Of a stretch of 64,000 nucleotides of DNA, positions 1 through 9,240 are shown in pieces. This DNA is from Opisthorchis felineus. Its lineage: Eukaryota; Platyhelminthes; Trematoda; Opisthorchiida; Opisthorchiidae. The notes under the pieces were generated by a model. It searched no databases. It had not been told where the DNA came from and saw only the letters and a list, made by a program, of their open reading frames with translations. Within the stretch, counting starts at the first letter, position 1; each line of letters opens with the position of its first letter. The stretch is taken from assembly GCA_004794785.1 (NCBI GenBank), contig SJOL01007418.1:1282366-1346365 (forward strand), in the 5' to 3' direction. A program made the position numbers and the translations under genes.

Positions 1-1604
1 GGTTGGGTGGCCATGACTGTGGTGGCTAAAGGCTGCATTATCTGCACCAATGCGCTCCTCGACTGAACAAACCAATATCTGTCTGATAAGAACAATGCAC
101 AGTTCTGCTGTTATGCGATTCTGTGGGCATGGTGCGCATAATTTGTCTCTTTGCAAGTATTCCTTGTAATTATATTTTTGCTCAGTTTATCAGAAAATAC
201 AAACAACAAGTGAATCATTCATCAGTTAGAAACTTCAAATCGGAAAATCCTAAAGGTCAAACGTTAACTATAAAATGAAATTTCTCTTTCCTTTGAGTTG
301 AATTCATCTGCGGCACTATAGATGATACCAGATCTCCGGATGAACGAGCAGTTGGAACATGACATGAAGAAAATCTAATTTCATCAGGTCTTTGATTATT
401 TTTGCTCGTGGGTCGAACACCCAGGTTGATGTTTGCTGGTCGATAGTCATTATCTGTGAGGTTGTGCCACCCTCCGACACTACAACACCGAACCAAACAA
501 ACATCTCCTCGGTTTTGAACATCGACACTCCTACTCAGCCTAGAAACCACCCTCACTGCATCCTAGCATCTTACTCAGACGAAGCTTTTCACTCGATAAA
601 GGTAATACTGCGGCACAGTTGCTTAAGCACATGGCTTGTTCCCTGTCAGCAAAAGAGTGTGCACTGGTGGCCCATATGAGAGAGTTTACAGCTCGGTTTG
701 GTGTTTGAATGAGTTCGTAGAGGAACATGAACTCCATTCACGATCATTATTACGTTATAATCCGCGGAACACTGTTGGTGCCGTTAGATTTTCACAAACG
801 GATCAGATTCAGTCGGTGTGAGCAGTGTCAGAAAGGGAGGTGAACGCATTTCAGTCATGAACATCGGTCACTCATAGGACAAGTCGAAAAGTGTATTTGG
901 GAAGGAATACAAGGCTTATTCATGTGACTGTATGATCGATCGCGGACGTGCAAAGAAAAGTACTTTGGTCACAAATATGTCCTGTTCCGCTGACTCAACA
1001 AACACCCATTCAAATGAACCTCGTCATCTATGCGGAATAACAAGATAACTGTCATCGACCAGGTTTATTCATAAACCTGGTCTAGTGAATTTTTCGATAG
1101 TGTACTATCTTTCTGGTAGGTGACAAACGTGAAAGAGGTCAGCGAAATCCTTAGTGAAAGGGGGCTTCCAGGACACGGTTTATTCTAAATTACTGTATTC
1201 ACTGAATGCCAGACCGTGAAACGAAAACCATTGTGTCGTCCCCCATGTTTATTGGCTACTGTAATGAGTGTTGAAGCAGGGGCTTCTTTTTGAGCGTGGG
1301 TTTCTCATTTGAGCTGTAATTCTCGTATAAAGGGTACATTTAGTGTATCCAATATCCGTGGATTAGGACCTCTGACATTCCTCAACCACAAACTAGTGTC
1401 GAAAATAACGTTTCTCAACTTACCTGGAAAACACGCTTACTAAAACCCAACACGAATGATTCAACCTGCGAAGAAAATTCCTGCCACTAGCGAAAAGCCC
1501 CCAACCTGAAATGGTTAGTACCCAGGTTGCAGTGACATTTTCGCTCAGAGTAGTGCACTGTGAGCAAAGGCTGATTACGTATTCAGGTGAACGGTCAATC
1601 CACA
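1..1604 (-). pseudogene. Ly6/uPAR-like gene copy A, decayed, cut by the window edge
   Basis: Read on the minus strand, this stretch matches copies C and D of the same family segment by segment: exon 2 at 1424-1604, an intron stretch at about 540-1080, exon 3 at about 269-351 and part of exon 4 at about 1-185. Exon 3 reads NCSFIRRSG then SAADEFNSKERE, but its acceptor AG has become AA. In exon 4 the CxxCP motif is visible (LCAPCPQNR), after which the frame is shifted. The stalk and hydrophobic tail would lie left of position 1. Seen: the cross-copy alignment and the frame breaks. Known: Ly6 genes typically have a signal exon and two or three exons sharing the cysteine domain. Inferred: a dead gene copy. 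Confidence 0.5.
1424..1604 (-). CDS. Exon 2 of Ly6-like copy A (N-terminal half of domain)
   Basis: Open 181-nt exon with a perfect donor (GTAAGT, read on minus at 1418-1423) and an acceptor after a T-run (tttttttgcctcaaag). It reads PEYVISLCSQCTTLSENV, so it carries the L-C-x-x-C start typical of a Ly6/three-finger domain, and a possible N-glycosylation site at NVT. Its 5' phase (two bases completing a codon) matches the 55-nt signal-peptide exon seen in copies C and D. Its 3' phase matches the exon 3 frame in copies A and D. The equivalent in copy C reads PEYEVSFFSQC (first Cys lost). In D both Cys are lost (LSSQYIAVS). No exon 1 was found directly upstream; R2 begins at 1790. Confidence 0.5.
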
Positions 1605-1789
1605 CTTTGAGGCAAAAAAACAGAACAAAAATTATGACGTTATACCAGTCGTAATCATTACAACTGCATTTGGCCAGATATTCTGTACCGTACGACAAGT
1701 TTCCAGATATCTTAAAAATTATTCAATTTGTGAGTAGAGTCTCTACATAATTGCTACAAATAAAAATAGTACACGGAAAACTTGCCTAG

Positions 1790-2470
1790 GTAGGAATGTT
1801 CGAGAAGCTCGCCTGAACCGTAAAAGATTACACAGTGTAAGTGTCATCGCTCAGAATGACGATGGGAATTTCCATTTTGGCCCTGTTGTGATCGGTGGAA
1901 GAGTATATCCATCGAGCTATAGAGCGCTTGGTTGAAACACGGCAATTCTAAATCGCCACGAGACTTACACGTAAGTTGCAACGGAGGAAGTGAATTGGGA
2001 CACAAGTTGAACACGGTGTTAGACAAACAGAGGCATGTTACTGACTTTGTTTTCTACGAATATACCGTTAATTGAAGTGATGACATTGCATCGATCAGCG
2101 TATATCTTTATCTACCTTGACCTAGGTGAATGCGGTGATATTTGGCAAGCATCTTCTACAAAGGAAGGTTTGCAGTGACTACTATTATTTTTTAATTTTC
2201 CAGGCAAACAGAAATTTAGAAAATACAAACCAGAGAAAATGTGACACAAACGGATATAACAGTGCTTCGAAGATGTGATGATTACGTGTCGATGAAAGAA
2301 GTGGAAGTACATGGTAGAAGACAGGCGGAAGCTTACCGGGGTTCGAGTTTTGCAAACCCAACTCACTACTGATGATTCCCATCACCATACTCCGGCCGTT
2401 CGTGATCCGTCCTGTCATGCATTATTGCTTCTCTAATTCTGTCTACTCACGAGTAGGCTAACTGGAATGC
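1790..2470 (-). repeat. Dispersed module R2, copy 1 (minus orientation)
   Basis: On the minus strand this matches 14755-15735 and 32540-33460 (both plus). Shared landmarks include a stretch rich in tttcatcaacgcgtaatcatcag, a later segment around tgtttgtcaaacactgtgttcaa, and a block ending near acttccattttggccc read on the opposite strand. Identity looks like 65-80% with many small indels, so the copies are old. No continuous reading frame is shared by all three. I see no terminal repeats or flanking duplications. It could be intron or intergenic DNA of a duplicated locus rather than a transposon. Confidence 0.5.
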
Positions 2471-2620
2471 GAAAGCTCTGGCCCAACAATGTAACAAACA
2501 TCTATTCAAGTGAAATTCGTCAGCTAAGCGGAAGCACAAGAGAACTGTTACTGAGTGGATCTACACATTAGTCCGCAAGTCTGAAAAAGGACAAATAGTT
2601 TCTTGTTCAACTAGGTTTCC
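2471..2620 (-). pseudogene. Ly6-like copy F, intron 2 fragment only
   Basis: The stretch with landmarks caacaatgtaacaaacatc, attcaagtgaaattcgtcag and gaactgttactgagtgg matches copy A (about 980-1080), copy C (about 10500-10565), copy E (12455-12545) and, inverted, copy D (about 21785-21860). All of these lie between exon 2 and exon 3 of the family. No exon of this copy is present: the upstream side is replaced by module R3 from about 2700. It is evidence for yet another family member that was cut by rearrangement. Confidence 0.45.
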
Positions 2621-2699
2621 CGAAAACTCTGTTTTGGGATATAAATCCTGGTAACATGTGATCCTTGTGTTTGTGAATTTGAGTCAATTTACTGTTTCG

Positions 2700-3242
2700 G
2701 ATTCTTCGTGGCCGAACCGCAGGGACCACTCACTCATTTGTCCCAATTTGTCGGTCATCTAGATGGATGGACAGCTCTTTTCTGGCGTGCAAAATGTTTG
2801 ACATCAGTTCGCACGGAACGCTGTCGGATAACGCCCCATCCACTTCGGTTCACCACATTTTTCGAAAAGTGAGTGGTGTGTTCATGGGCAATGAGCGGTA
2901 ATTGTGCCAGATGGGAACATCCAGACGGGGAGGATTATTGACTGGTGATCAATTCATGCTATGTGGGTCCAAATGAACTCCGATGCACTTGTCGTTCTAG
3001 CATAAACAGCAGTCGTCCATCTTGGACCGGTGTGTGGATATGCGTTGATGGTACATATATATGCGTTACTTTCTGATGGGCGTATGCATGCTGTTTTGCG
3101 ACTCACATCAAAATCTCGACTGGATGAATCTACGAACGTCATACTATAGTAATCATCAAACGCAACTACTAACTGCATCTGACGAAAACTACATGGCGTC
3201 ACGTTTCTCCGACATGATTTTCGGGAATCCGTGCTTGCGAGT
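2700..3242 (+). repeat. Module R3, copy 1
   Basis: Matches 31340-31960 and 33540-33978 in the same orientation and 26030-26490 in the opposite one. Landmarks are tcatctagatggatggacag, acgctgtcggataacgcccc and gatgaatctacgaacgtcat. In the copy at 33.5 kb R3 runs straight into R4. Here it stops at about 3242, where the Ly6 flank R1 begins, while R4 resumes at 4477. No protein product recognised. A small hydrophilic frame across 2954-3259 (-) is not conserved in the other copies. Confidence 0.55.
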
Positions 3243-3442
3243 TTGTGTGTGTTTCCCAATTAATAAATTGACTCACCGTGATGGGAAAGCGCATTTTTTT
3301 ATACTTTATTCATGTTACAGAGAAATGTGCGAGCAGTCAGCTGAGGTGTCACTGAATACAACTTTTGGCTGATTTTCATTGAATCAAAATGTGCAACTTC
3401 CATCACTGCACCACACGAACTCAGTTTGGCTGCGCACGATCT
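3243..3442 (+). repeat. Module R1, copy a (partial)
   Basis: Matches 7270-7880, 11280-11900 and, inverted, 19620-20160. Landmarks are gactcaccgtgatgg, tgcaacttccatcactgcac and caccacacgaactcag. In copies C and D this module lies directly upstream of the TATA box of the Ly6-like gene, so it is read as the family's 5' flank. Here it is joined to the hammerhead-bearing repeat on one side and R3 on the other, with no promoter or exon 1 left. Confidence 0.45.
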
Positions 3443-3625
3443 GTTTCGTCCGTCTTGGAACTCATCAGGAAGGCGCACTACCCACGTTCTTTCCAACTTT
3501 TTGTTCCATTCGAACCAGATTTTACGCAAATCAATTTGACTGGATTCGCTCTTCATTGGTTGTTTTTGCTCCATATTCTTGATGTGACTGAGTGTAACTG
3601 AACAACTTTCCAGCCAATGCATTCT
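3400..3625 (-). repeat. Hammerhead-bearing repeat, copy 1
   Basis: Minus-strand copy of the dispersed repeat also seen at 23326, 23810, 57150, 58725 (-), 58975 and 62470. The core is CTGATGA (3462-3468), then a loop closed by GTTC/GGAC, then GAAAC (3443-3447). This is the conserved hammerhead ribozyme core with a four-pair stem II. The expected stem III partner and cleavage triplet are not intact in this copy, because R1 sequence starts there. Its frame reads RLPDEFQDGRNR. It lies just downstream of Ly6-like copy B, as copy 2 lies just downstream of copy D, so the two were duplicated together. Confidence 0.5.
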
Positions 3626-3824
3626 ACGTGTTTGATGCTGCGTTACAGTTTGCTGACCAAACCCAATTGCCTGGGGAAAAGCAAGCTCCAGAATTTCAAC
3701 ACAAAGTTGTTTTTGTCAATTCTGATCCTGCTTTTATGTTTAAATTTGAATGAGAATGCACATAAATGCCCCCTATCGGGATGATTCAATCTACCAACGG
3801 AACTCAGTCGACAAAAAAAAAGAA

Positions 3825-4476
3825 TCAGGTGCCAAAAGTACGGTCAATTTTATTGTTGTCAATTCTTAGCTCATTGAAACAGGCCACAAGGCCAAAAATA
3901 AGCCACATGGAAAATGCTAGATACCAGGTACTCGTGCGGCATGTTACAGGAAACGAACCTTCCAAATCCTGGGTTGCGGTTTCAGCTGTAGGCTCCATAT
4001 ATAGATCGTCTGTTTTGCTGGGAGCCTCCGGAATGCTTTCTTTCTCATTAGCAACTGTAATATGCTCAGGGATGTTGGTTTTGGTGGGTGTAACTGGGGT
4101 GTCTGCAGACTGAATCTTCTGCACATCTGCTTCACTTGACGAGCCCAAATATGGATTTGTCTTAAAACAATTATACATAAATCTGTTGTTATTGGTCATC
4201 GTTTTCCGATGGGGTGGGCACCCTTTGCAGAATCTGTCCGTAAACAAGTAGACCTTCTTAACCTATCAGGAAATACAAAAATCAAATTAATTATTCATCA
4301 GTCGAAATATTTAATGCGACAAAATTCCACACATTTCTGATACTTAGGTGTAGGGTTTACCGTAAAACAAAACTTCTTTTGTGCTAAATTCTTCTTTAGT
4401 GCCGGCTCATAGATCCACTGACCAGGTAGATGTGTGTTGACGGATAGTTATCACTTGTGAAGCCTCCCGCAACATA
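3825..4476 (-). pseudogene. Ly6/uPAR-like copy B: last exon and part of the preceding intron
   Basis: The last exon (3825-4262) follows an acceptor cctgatag and is open: FCKGCPPHRKT..., then NRFMYNCFKTNPYLGS, where the family has YxCCxxDLCLG. So one Cys of the CC pair and the DLC Cys are lost. A Glu/Thr-rich stalk follows with SMEP-type repeats (here YMEPTAETATQDLEGS), then a hydrophobic tail (WYLAFSMWLIFGLVACF) and a short end (DRTFGT). The tail and 3' flank are nearly identical to copy D on the other strand, implying a recent inverted duplication. The intron remnant 4263-4476 matches A and C and ends abruptly where the R4 tract starts. No upstream exons. Confidence 0.5.
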
Positions 4477-5120
4477 CTATGGTAATCACCCAAATTAAAT
4501 ACGAACGATCTCTCTGAATTCAGTTTTACCGAGAACTACGAGAACTAATACTACGGCATGTTGCTCTGACGTGATCTTCCGTTGCCAGCTGCGTTTGTTT
4601 TCTTGGTTGTGCTTGTAGCGGAGTCGATTCAAGGAGCGATTGGTTCAGTGCCAAATCACAAAAACCACAACTGCGTGACATTTCTAATTCAGGCAACTTT
4701 GAATCCAACTGTCCAAGCTATGCAGCTTTTGCAACTCTGAGAGACAAATCTCAAAGTCTGGCGATTAAAATCGGCCCCATTGAACGTTAGACGATTTGGT
4801 GAAAGATGATTTCGCATGATAAAAATCGTTCTGCAAATAGCTCGAGAGAGAGAGAGAGAGAGAATGAGACTGAGTAACTGAGAAGTTGAGAAAGAAATTA
4901 ATGCCCACACACTGTTTCGGTTGAGCACAAAACACGCACACACCCACAAAATCCTGTCTTCAAACTCCGACGCCCGGTTAGATGCTGGTCTGTGCTAATT
5001 TTCAGTGCTGTTTTGAAGGTGGTCAGAAAGAAAATGCGAAAATACACGCAAGGGTGACTTGAATCAAGTTTCTCTATGTAGACAGTAGGAATTCAAATTT
5101 TGTGTTGAATATCATGGATG
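4477..5120 (+). repeat. Module R4, nearly identical to 33979-34622
   Basis: Base-by-base comparison with 33979-34622 (constant offset 29502) shows only about ten substitutions and one GA-unit difference in about 640 bp. The third copy, 31850-32470, is much more diverged. No convincing gene: the largest frames are antisense and about 60-86 codons. The left edge coincides with the end of Ly6-like copy B. To the right the match continues as R5 but with far more differences. Confidence 0.65.
4844..4863. repeat. (GA)n microsatellite
   Basis: Uninterrupted GA run inside R4. The equivalent run at 34346-34362 is one unit shorter. Confidence 0.9.
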
Positions 5121-6240
5121 TTGAGATATCGGCAGTCATTGGAATGCGTTCGTTTGATGTTCAGGTTCACTAACAAAGAAGCACATTCCACATTGTCCGA
5201 CAGGAGCGTAATTTGAGTCAGTTTTGCCGGCGCATACCGTAGCAGGCCACATCGTCGACCGATATAAATGGATCGGTCGGGCTAAGCGAGCGCTTCTCGG
5301 ATTGATGATAATGCGGTCCATGGTAAGAGATTTTGGAGACATGTGTAGGCTCGTTGGCTCGTGGTTCTAGCCGGACACTTTTCTGTGTGTCGCAGAGTAA
5401 GTGAGTCGGTAAGTTATGTTCGAATATTCTTCGGTGCTTGATTGGATAGCGGGTTTGTGTACGAGATGCTTGGAGGAATGAGGTGGGGCATTTCGATCGG
5501 ATTTCCCATTTGATGGTGGTCGAGCGGTACAGCTTGCTGTACTGTGTGATGTTCTCATTGTTCACTGATGAGGTTGTATGCACGGGTGTAGCCTGTCTTT
5601 CTTCATATTTGATTATCGAGAGGCATGCAACGAGTGAAGCTTCAGATAATTCGGCCCGATATGAAATTTGTTCGGATCATTCTACGGAGATATCTGTGCT
5701 ATCCATGTTGTCGTGTGTGACAGCGTTTCTCACAGAGACCTCGGCAGATTAATATGAGTGTCGAAGAGTTGATTGTCTAAGGCTTCTTAAAATTGCTTAC
5801 TGGGTTACGCTTTGGAATGCTTCTTGAGAGTTACACATTCCCTGAACTTTTCCACTGCATCCATGAATCGTTATTCACAAAAAGATGTACGAGACTTATG
5901 TGCTTATCTTTCGTCTGTTTCTTCTTTTCTCCCGCCCCAATCAGATCCCCTTTTTCCTATGTTTCCTTGGCTGTGTTGTACGAGTTCACTCACAAGGCCG
6001 CCACGATGGATGCGCGATGGAGTCATTTGCATGTGTTGGTCGGTGTTCACGTGATGATATCCAGTGCCGCCGACTGTGCAACGATCAACTTCGCTGCTGT
6101 CTGGTTGGCTGTGGTGAACAAACGGCTGAGAGCCGAGTGCCCTTCCGGTTCTGATGATCTGACCCAGATGTGGGATGTATGTGTTCTTTTGTTTTCTTTC
6201 TGTTCGTGAACGGTTGTTTGGGTTTTGTGTCAATTAAATT
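5121..6240 (+). repeat. Module R5, copy 1
   Basis: Matches 34623-35760 at perhaps 80-85%, with indels. It holds the exon-like frame at 5945-6154. Other conserved stretches include tatcggcagtca, ttcgtttgat and catcggtcgggct-like sequence, followed by a segment around gaagcttcagataattcggcc. Longer antisense frames (for example 5218-5583 and 5904-6233 on minus) are broken differently in the other copy and are treated as chance. R5 is probably part of a duplicated cellular locus rather than a mobile element, but no end structures were found to decide. Confidence 0.5.
5945..6154 (+). pseudogene. Cysteine-rich exon-like frame in R5, copy 1
   Basis: Follows an excellent acceptor (pyrimidine-rich cttcttttctcccgccccaatcag) and is open for 69 codons to TGA. 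It has Cys at residues 6, 10, 23, 30, 34, 41, 45, 51, 52 and 56. Its partner at 35430-35639 keeps the length, the acceptor and all ten cysteines, although about a third of the other residues differ. Spacing and the start (GCVVRVHSQGRHDGC) faintly resemble a SUEL/galactose-binding lectin domain (L-x-C, V-I-x-V, Y-G, C), but the match is weak. No clear donor before the stop, and no flanking exons identified. Coding status: likely remnant; function unknown. Confidence 0.35.
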
Positions 6241-6729
6241 GCATGGTTGAACAATATTCGGTTATGATCTCAGTAAAGCGCAACGGGTGGCTACTCCATA
6301 TTATTTTGGATATCTGGCCCCGGTGATGTCGCGTTTGAGTTTCAACACTTAGACGACTGATTCTCTAATGAAGTGGAACGTCGTGCATTGGTTCTAGCTA
6401 GTTTACTCTATAACCGTTTACCTGTAAAATCAAAATTATTTCACAAGTTGTCGAGCGTCAACTTTCCTATCGGAACATTGAACCATCACTGCGAAGCTTT
6501 TGGATAAATTCGAGTGAACGATAGCACTTTTCCTTTGTGTTCAGAATACGACGCAGAATTTCCTTCTTAAACGGAACAGCGTCCGCGTAATCCTAACCCG
6601 GATCTTCGTGATAGAACCGAGAGTGATGGGACACCAAAATTCGAACAAGCAACTGCACGTGATAAAAACCGCATACTATGCATACATTCTTCTGAACTGG
6701 GTACCCCTACTCATTGTCGGGGATCCTCA
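6241..6729. other. No feature seen
   Basis: About 490 bp of AT-rich sequence between R5 and the Penelope-like remnant. A 61-codon frame at 6608-6793 overlaps the remnant and is not itself a gene. Confidence 0.5.
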
Positions 6730-7112
6730 TTTCTGTTTTCTTCAAATGATGTGCATTTCTGTTTTAACAAGAATCTATACACACACACATTGATGGTGTG
6801 GTGATTAGAAATCCGCTCGGACCAGTTTTGGCTTATATCTTTATGGGACTTCTGAGGATTACGCAATTACATCGGTTCACAGAATGTCCACATCCCCAAA
6901 TATGCTATGGTGGCGATCCATTTGATTTGTTGGACGCGAGTTTGCATGAGCAACGGATGATGAATTTTTTGACTCGACACGATGCAAATAAACGTCTCAC
7001 TGTTGAGGATGAGGGATGAAAATCGTGCCATTTCTTGGATGTCTAGATGTCAAGGTGATAAGATGACCGTTAATCTGTTCGCCAACCTTGAAAATTAGCT
7101 TACAAACGTTCC
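6730..7112 (+). mobile_element. Penelope-like retroelement remnant: reverse-transcriptase piece plus terminal segment
   Basis: Translation gives DGVVIRNPLGPVLAYIFMGL, which fits the D-G-V-x-M-G-S-P-L-G-P-x-x-A-N-I-F-M-G block of Penelope-like (PLE) reverse transcriptases. It is followed by CYGGDPFDLLDASLHEQ, where an active enzyme has Y-V-D-D, then a break and CHFLDV (usual P-F-L-D-V). The catalytic aspartate pair is therefore damaged. Directly after it, 7063-7112 aligns with the left arm of the inverted pair at 60367-60422, so a terminal segment follows the RT without a GIY-YIG endonuclease region. Dead, internally deleted copy. Could alternatively be another RT clade, but the PLGP/IFMG and FLDV order argues for PLE. 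Confidence 0.55.
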
Positions 7113-7269
7113 GTTCCCAGTTGAAGTGACATCGCCAGTGCGCAGTTCGTTCGGTACTTCCTCTTTACTTGTCTACGTTTATAGGCTTTGCATTGTGCTT
7201 AGGTTGTTCAGTGTGATCGGCCTACTATTTAGTACCACATGTGATGAAAACTACAAGGTGCTTGTAACA

Positions 7270-7880
7270 TGAATTCATGTGTTTCCAAATTAATAAAATG
7301 ACTCACAGTGATGGAGAAGCAAATTATTTGCTCTATTCATGTCACTGAAATGTGCGCGTAGTCAGTTGAGGCGCCACTGAATACAAGTTATGAAGGATTT
7401 CGTTTGATGCAAACTGTGCAACTCCCATCACTGCACCACACGAACTCATTTCGTGTGATTTGGCTAGTGGTGTTCTGCGTAAAGTCTGGCAGATGCGAAA
7501 CGATGAAAAGCAGCTTCATATTCAAGCTCATGTGAGGTTGTTTATGGTGTATCCTATCACCAAGCACTGCGCGTCACTCCCCCACGCTAAGCTACAAGTT
7601 GCTTCGCGTAAAAAAGTAACCAGACATGGAATATCTCCAAAAGTTCGCATGATGTGCACTATTTGAAATGATGCCGCTTCGAAGTAAACATAAAGATTCA
7701 TCATACTGGTAACATTTTCTCTATCCTAAAATGTTGAAAGATAGATTTCCACCCAGTTTTGGTTTGTCAGGTTATTATAAACACGTGCAGAGTGGTGAGA
7801 ATTAAGGAGAAAATTAGTGACGTGAAAAAGTCACAAATTTACAGACCCATATATCAAAACGATGGTGTGAGTCAGAAGCT
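7270..7880 (+). repeat. Module R1, copy b
   Basis: Near full-length match to 11280-11900 and, inverted, to 19620-20160. Landmarks are aaaatgactcacagtgatgg, tgcaactcccatcactgcac, agttcgcatgatgtgcac and atgttgaaagatagatttcc. A 68-codon frame (7460-7666) spans part of it but is broken in the other copies. The TATA box and exon 1 expected on the minus strand below 7270 are missing; unrelated sequence replaces them. Confidence 0.55.
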
Positions 7881-8397
7881 CAGTTTGGAATAGCATTCAG
7901 GTGAACTGCCCAACAGACGGTTGAGTCTCATGCCGACTCCTACAGCCAAAATTGCTAGCCACGCCCAATCGGGGGCCGCATGACCAGTGGGCCTGACGCC
8001 CCGTCTGACTGCTACGACCACCACTGGTGAAATCGGACGGTGCAAACTCGAGCCACGGTTGGTCGCAAATTGATATTCCAGCCAATCATGTTTCAGTATC
8101 CGTTTAACGTCGCTTGCCGATGGTGCATTCAGAATTCCGGAATGTTATTGGCCGGTGTGTCCAAAATAAAGTGCGCATGTACACAGTTTAAACTGACCCT
8201 CAGCACACCGCAAGAAACGCTGGTATTTGGGGATCAAACCGATAACTGACTTAAGGCGTTACACACTAAGCAAAACGTCATTCATTTCTTGGGACGATGG
8301 CCATAAGAAACAAACGAATGCCAGTGACACTGTGAATATCCCAGTTCAGCATAACGGATGACGACTACGAAGGAGTTAATCCATCCGTACAATGCTC

Positions 8398-8600
8398 ACT
8401 TTTGATCTCAGGTGGATTCCGTGTAATACAATGCAGTATGACAATTTCCAGATAAGCCCTGCTTCTCTGAATACCTCTGTACTCACAGCCCAAGCTTGCG
8501 ATAGGTTCTACCAGTGTGCACTTCCCACAACAACGGGGTACCTGGTAAATGCAAAATGCCATCGTTCGTGTTGTAGCAAATGAAGGCTTTTAAGATTCTC
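8398..8600 (+). repeat. Outer segment of the R1 flank, copy b
   Basis: Matches 11965-12125, with the shared landmark ctgaatacctctgtactcacagcccaa and then cctgtttcagag. It contains a 63-codon frame (8392-8583) with an apparent acceptor (gatctcag at 8411) and donor (CTG/GTAAATG near 8547). It reads LNTSVLTAQACDRFYQC, but the copy at 11.97 kb does not keep the frame. 7881-8397 between the two halves shows nothing I can support. Confidence 0.35.
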
Positions 8601-8869
8601 ATATTGCCTGTTTCAGAGAGCTTTTCGATAGATGGAGAGATCACCACATGCATTTAGCAGTGTTTCCCTGCATCAAAACACCTGGAGAGGGGGCTGGATT
8701 TATAGTCCCTATGAAGAATTACCAGAAATTTTGAGAGTAAAAAGGAATTATGCATGAACACACGTTTTAAAACACTATTGTCTAAATGTAAGATTATGCC
8801 ATGATGTGTTTGGAGTTCACAAGTTGTAAATATCAGCAAGAACAAGTCCACACAAGAAGACCAATGCAT

Positions 8870-9240
8870 ATTTGAGATGCGAGGATTCCTACTTCAAATG
8901 AAGTCAAGCAGTGCAGAAAAGCTGACGAGTTTTGAGCTTCTGTACAACAAGCCTTGGGAACCGCTTAGCAAAAGAGGCGGGAGATCATCTCCGTCTGAAC
9001 ATTTTCAAATGAGGACTTCAAAATGAATTTCGTCGGAAGCCATTTTGTTTGAGATCCAGCATAGTGTTGTTTCCGTTTACCATACCTGGCGTGACTACCT
9101 CAATACTGAAGTTACGATCGTGTCACCGAGGGTAGCGAGAACCTCCCCTTATAGCTCTCTAGCAATGCTGAGCCACATGTGCAGATCCGCGTAATAAGTC
9201 ACTGAGTGATGCAGGAAGTTAGTCGATTAAATGTAACCAG
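8870..9240 (+). repeat. Module R6, copy 1
   Basis: Matches 17080-17480 in inverted orientation. Landmarks are gaagtcaagcagtgcagaaaagctgacgag and, later, gtgtcaccgagggtagc and acatgtgcagatcc. In this copy it lies just downstream of Ly6-like copy C, where the hammerhead-bearing repeat lies for B and D. No shared reading frame. Confidence 0.45.

Noticed and set aside
3766..4113. 115-codon plus-strand frame
   Set aside because: Antisense shadow of the last exon of Ly6-like copy B.
5218..6233. Long minus-strand frames in R5 (121 and 109 codons)
   Set aside because: The equivalent region at 34.6-35.7 kb breaks them in different places, while the plus-strand cysteine frame is kept.
7061..7140. Functional hammerhead at the end of the 7-kb PLE remnant
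   Set aside because: The minus strand shows only a damaged core (no CTGATGA, GGAACG for GAAAC).
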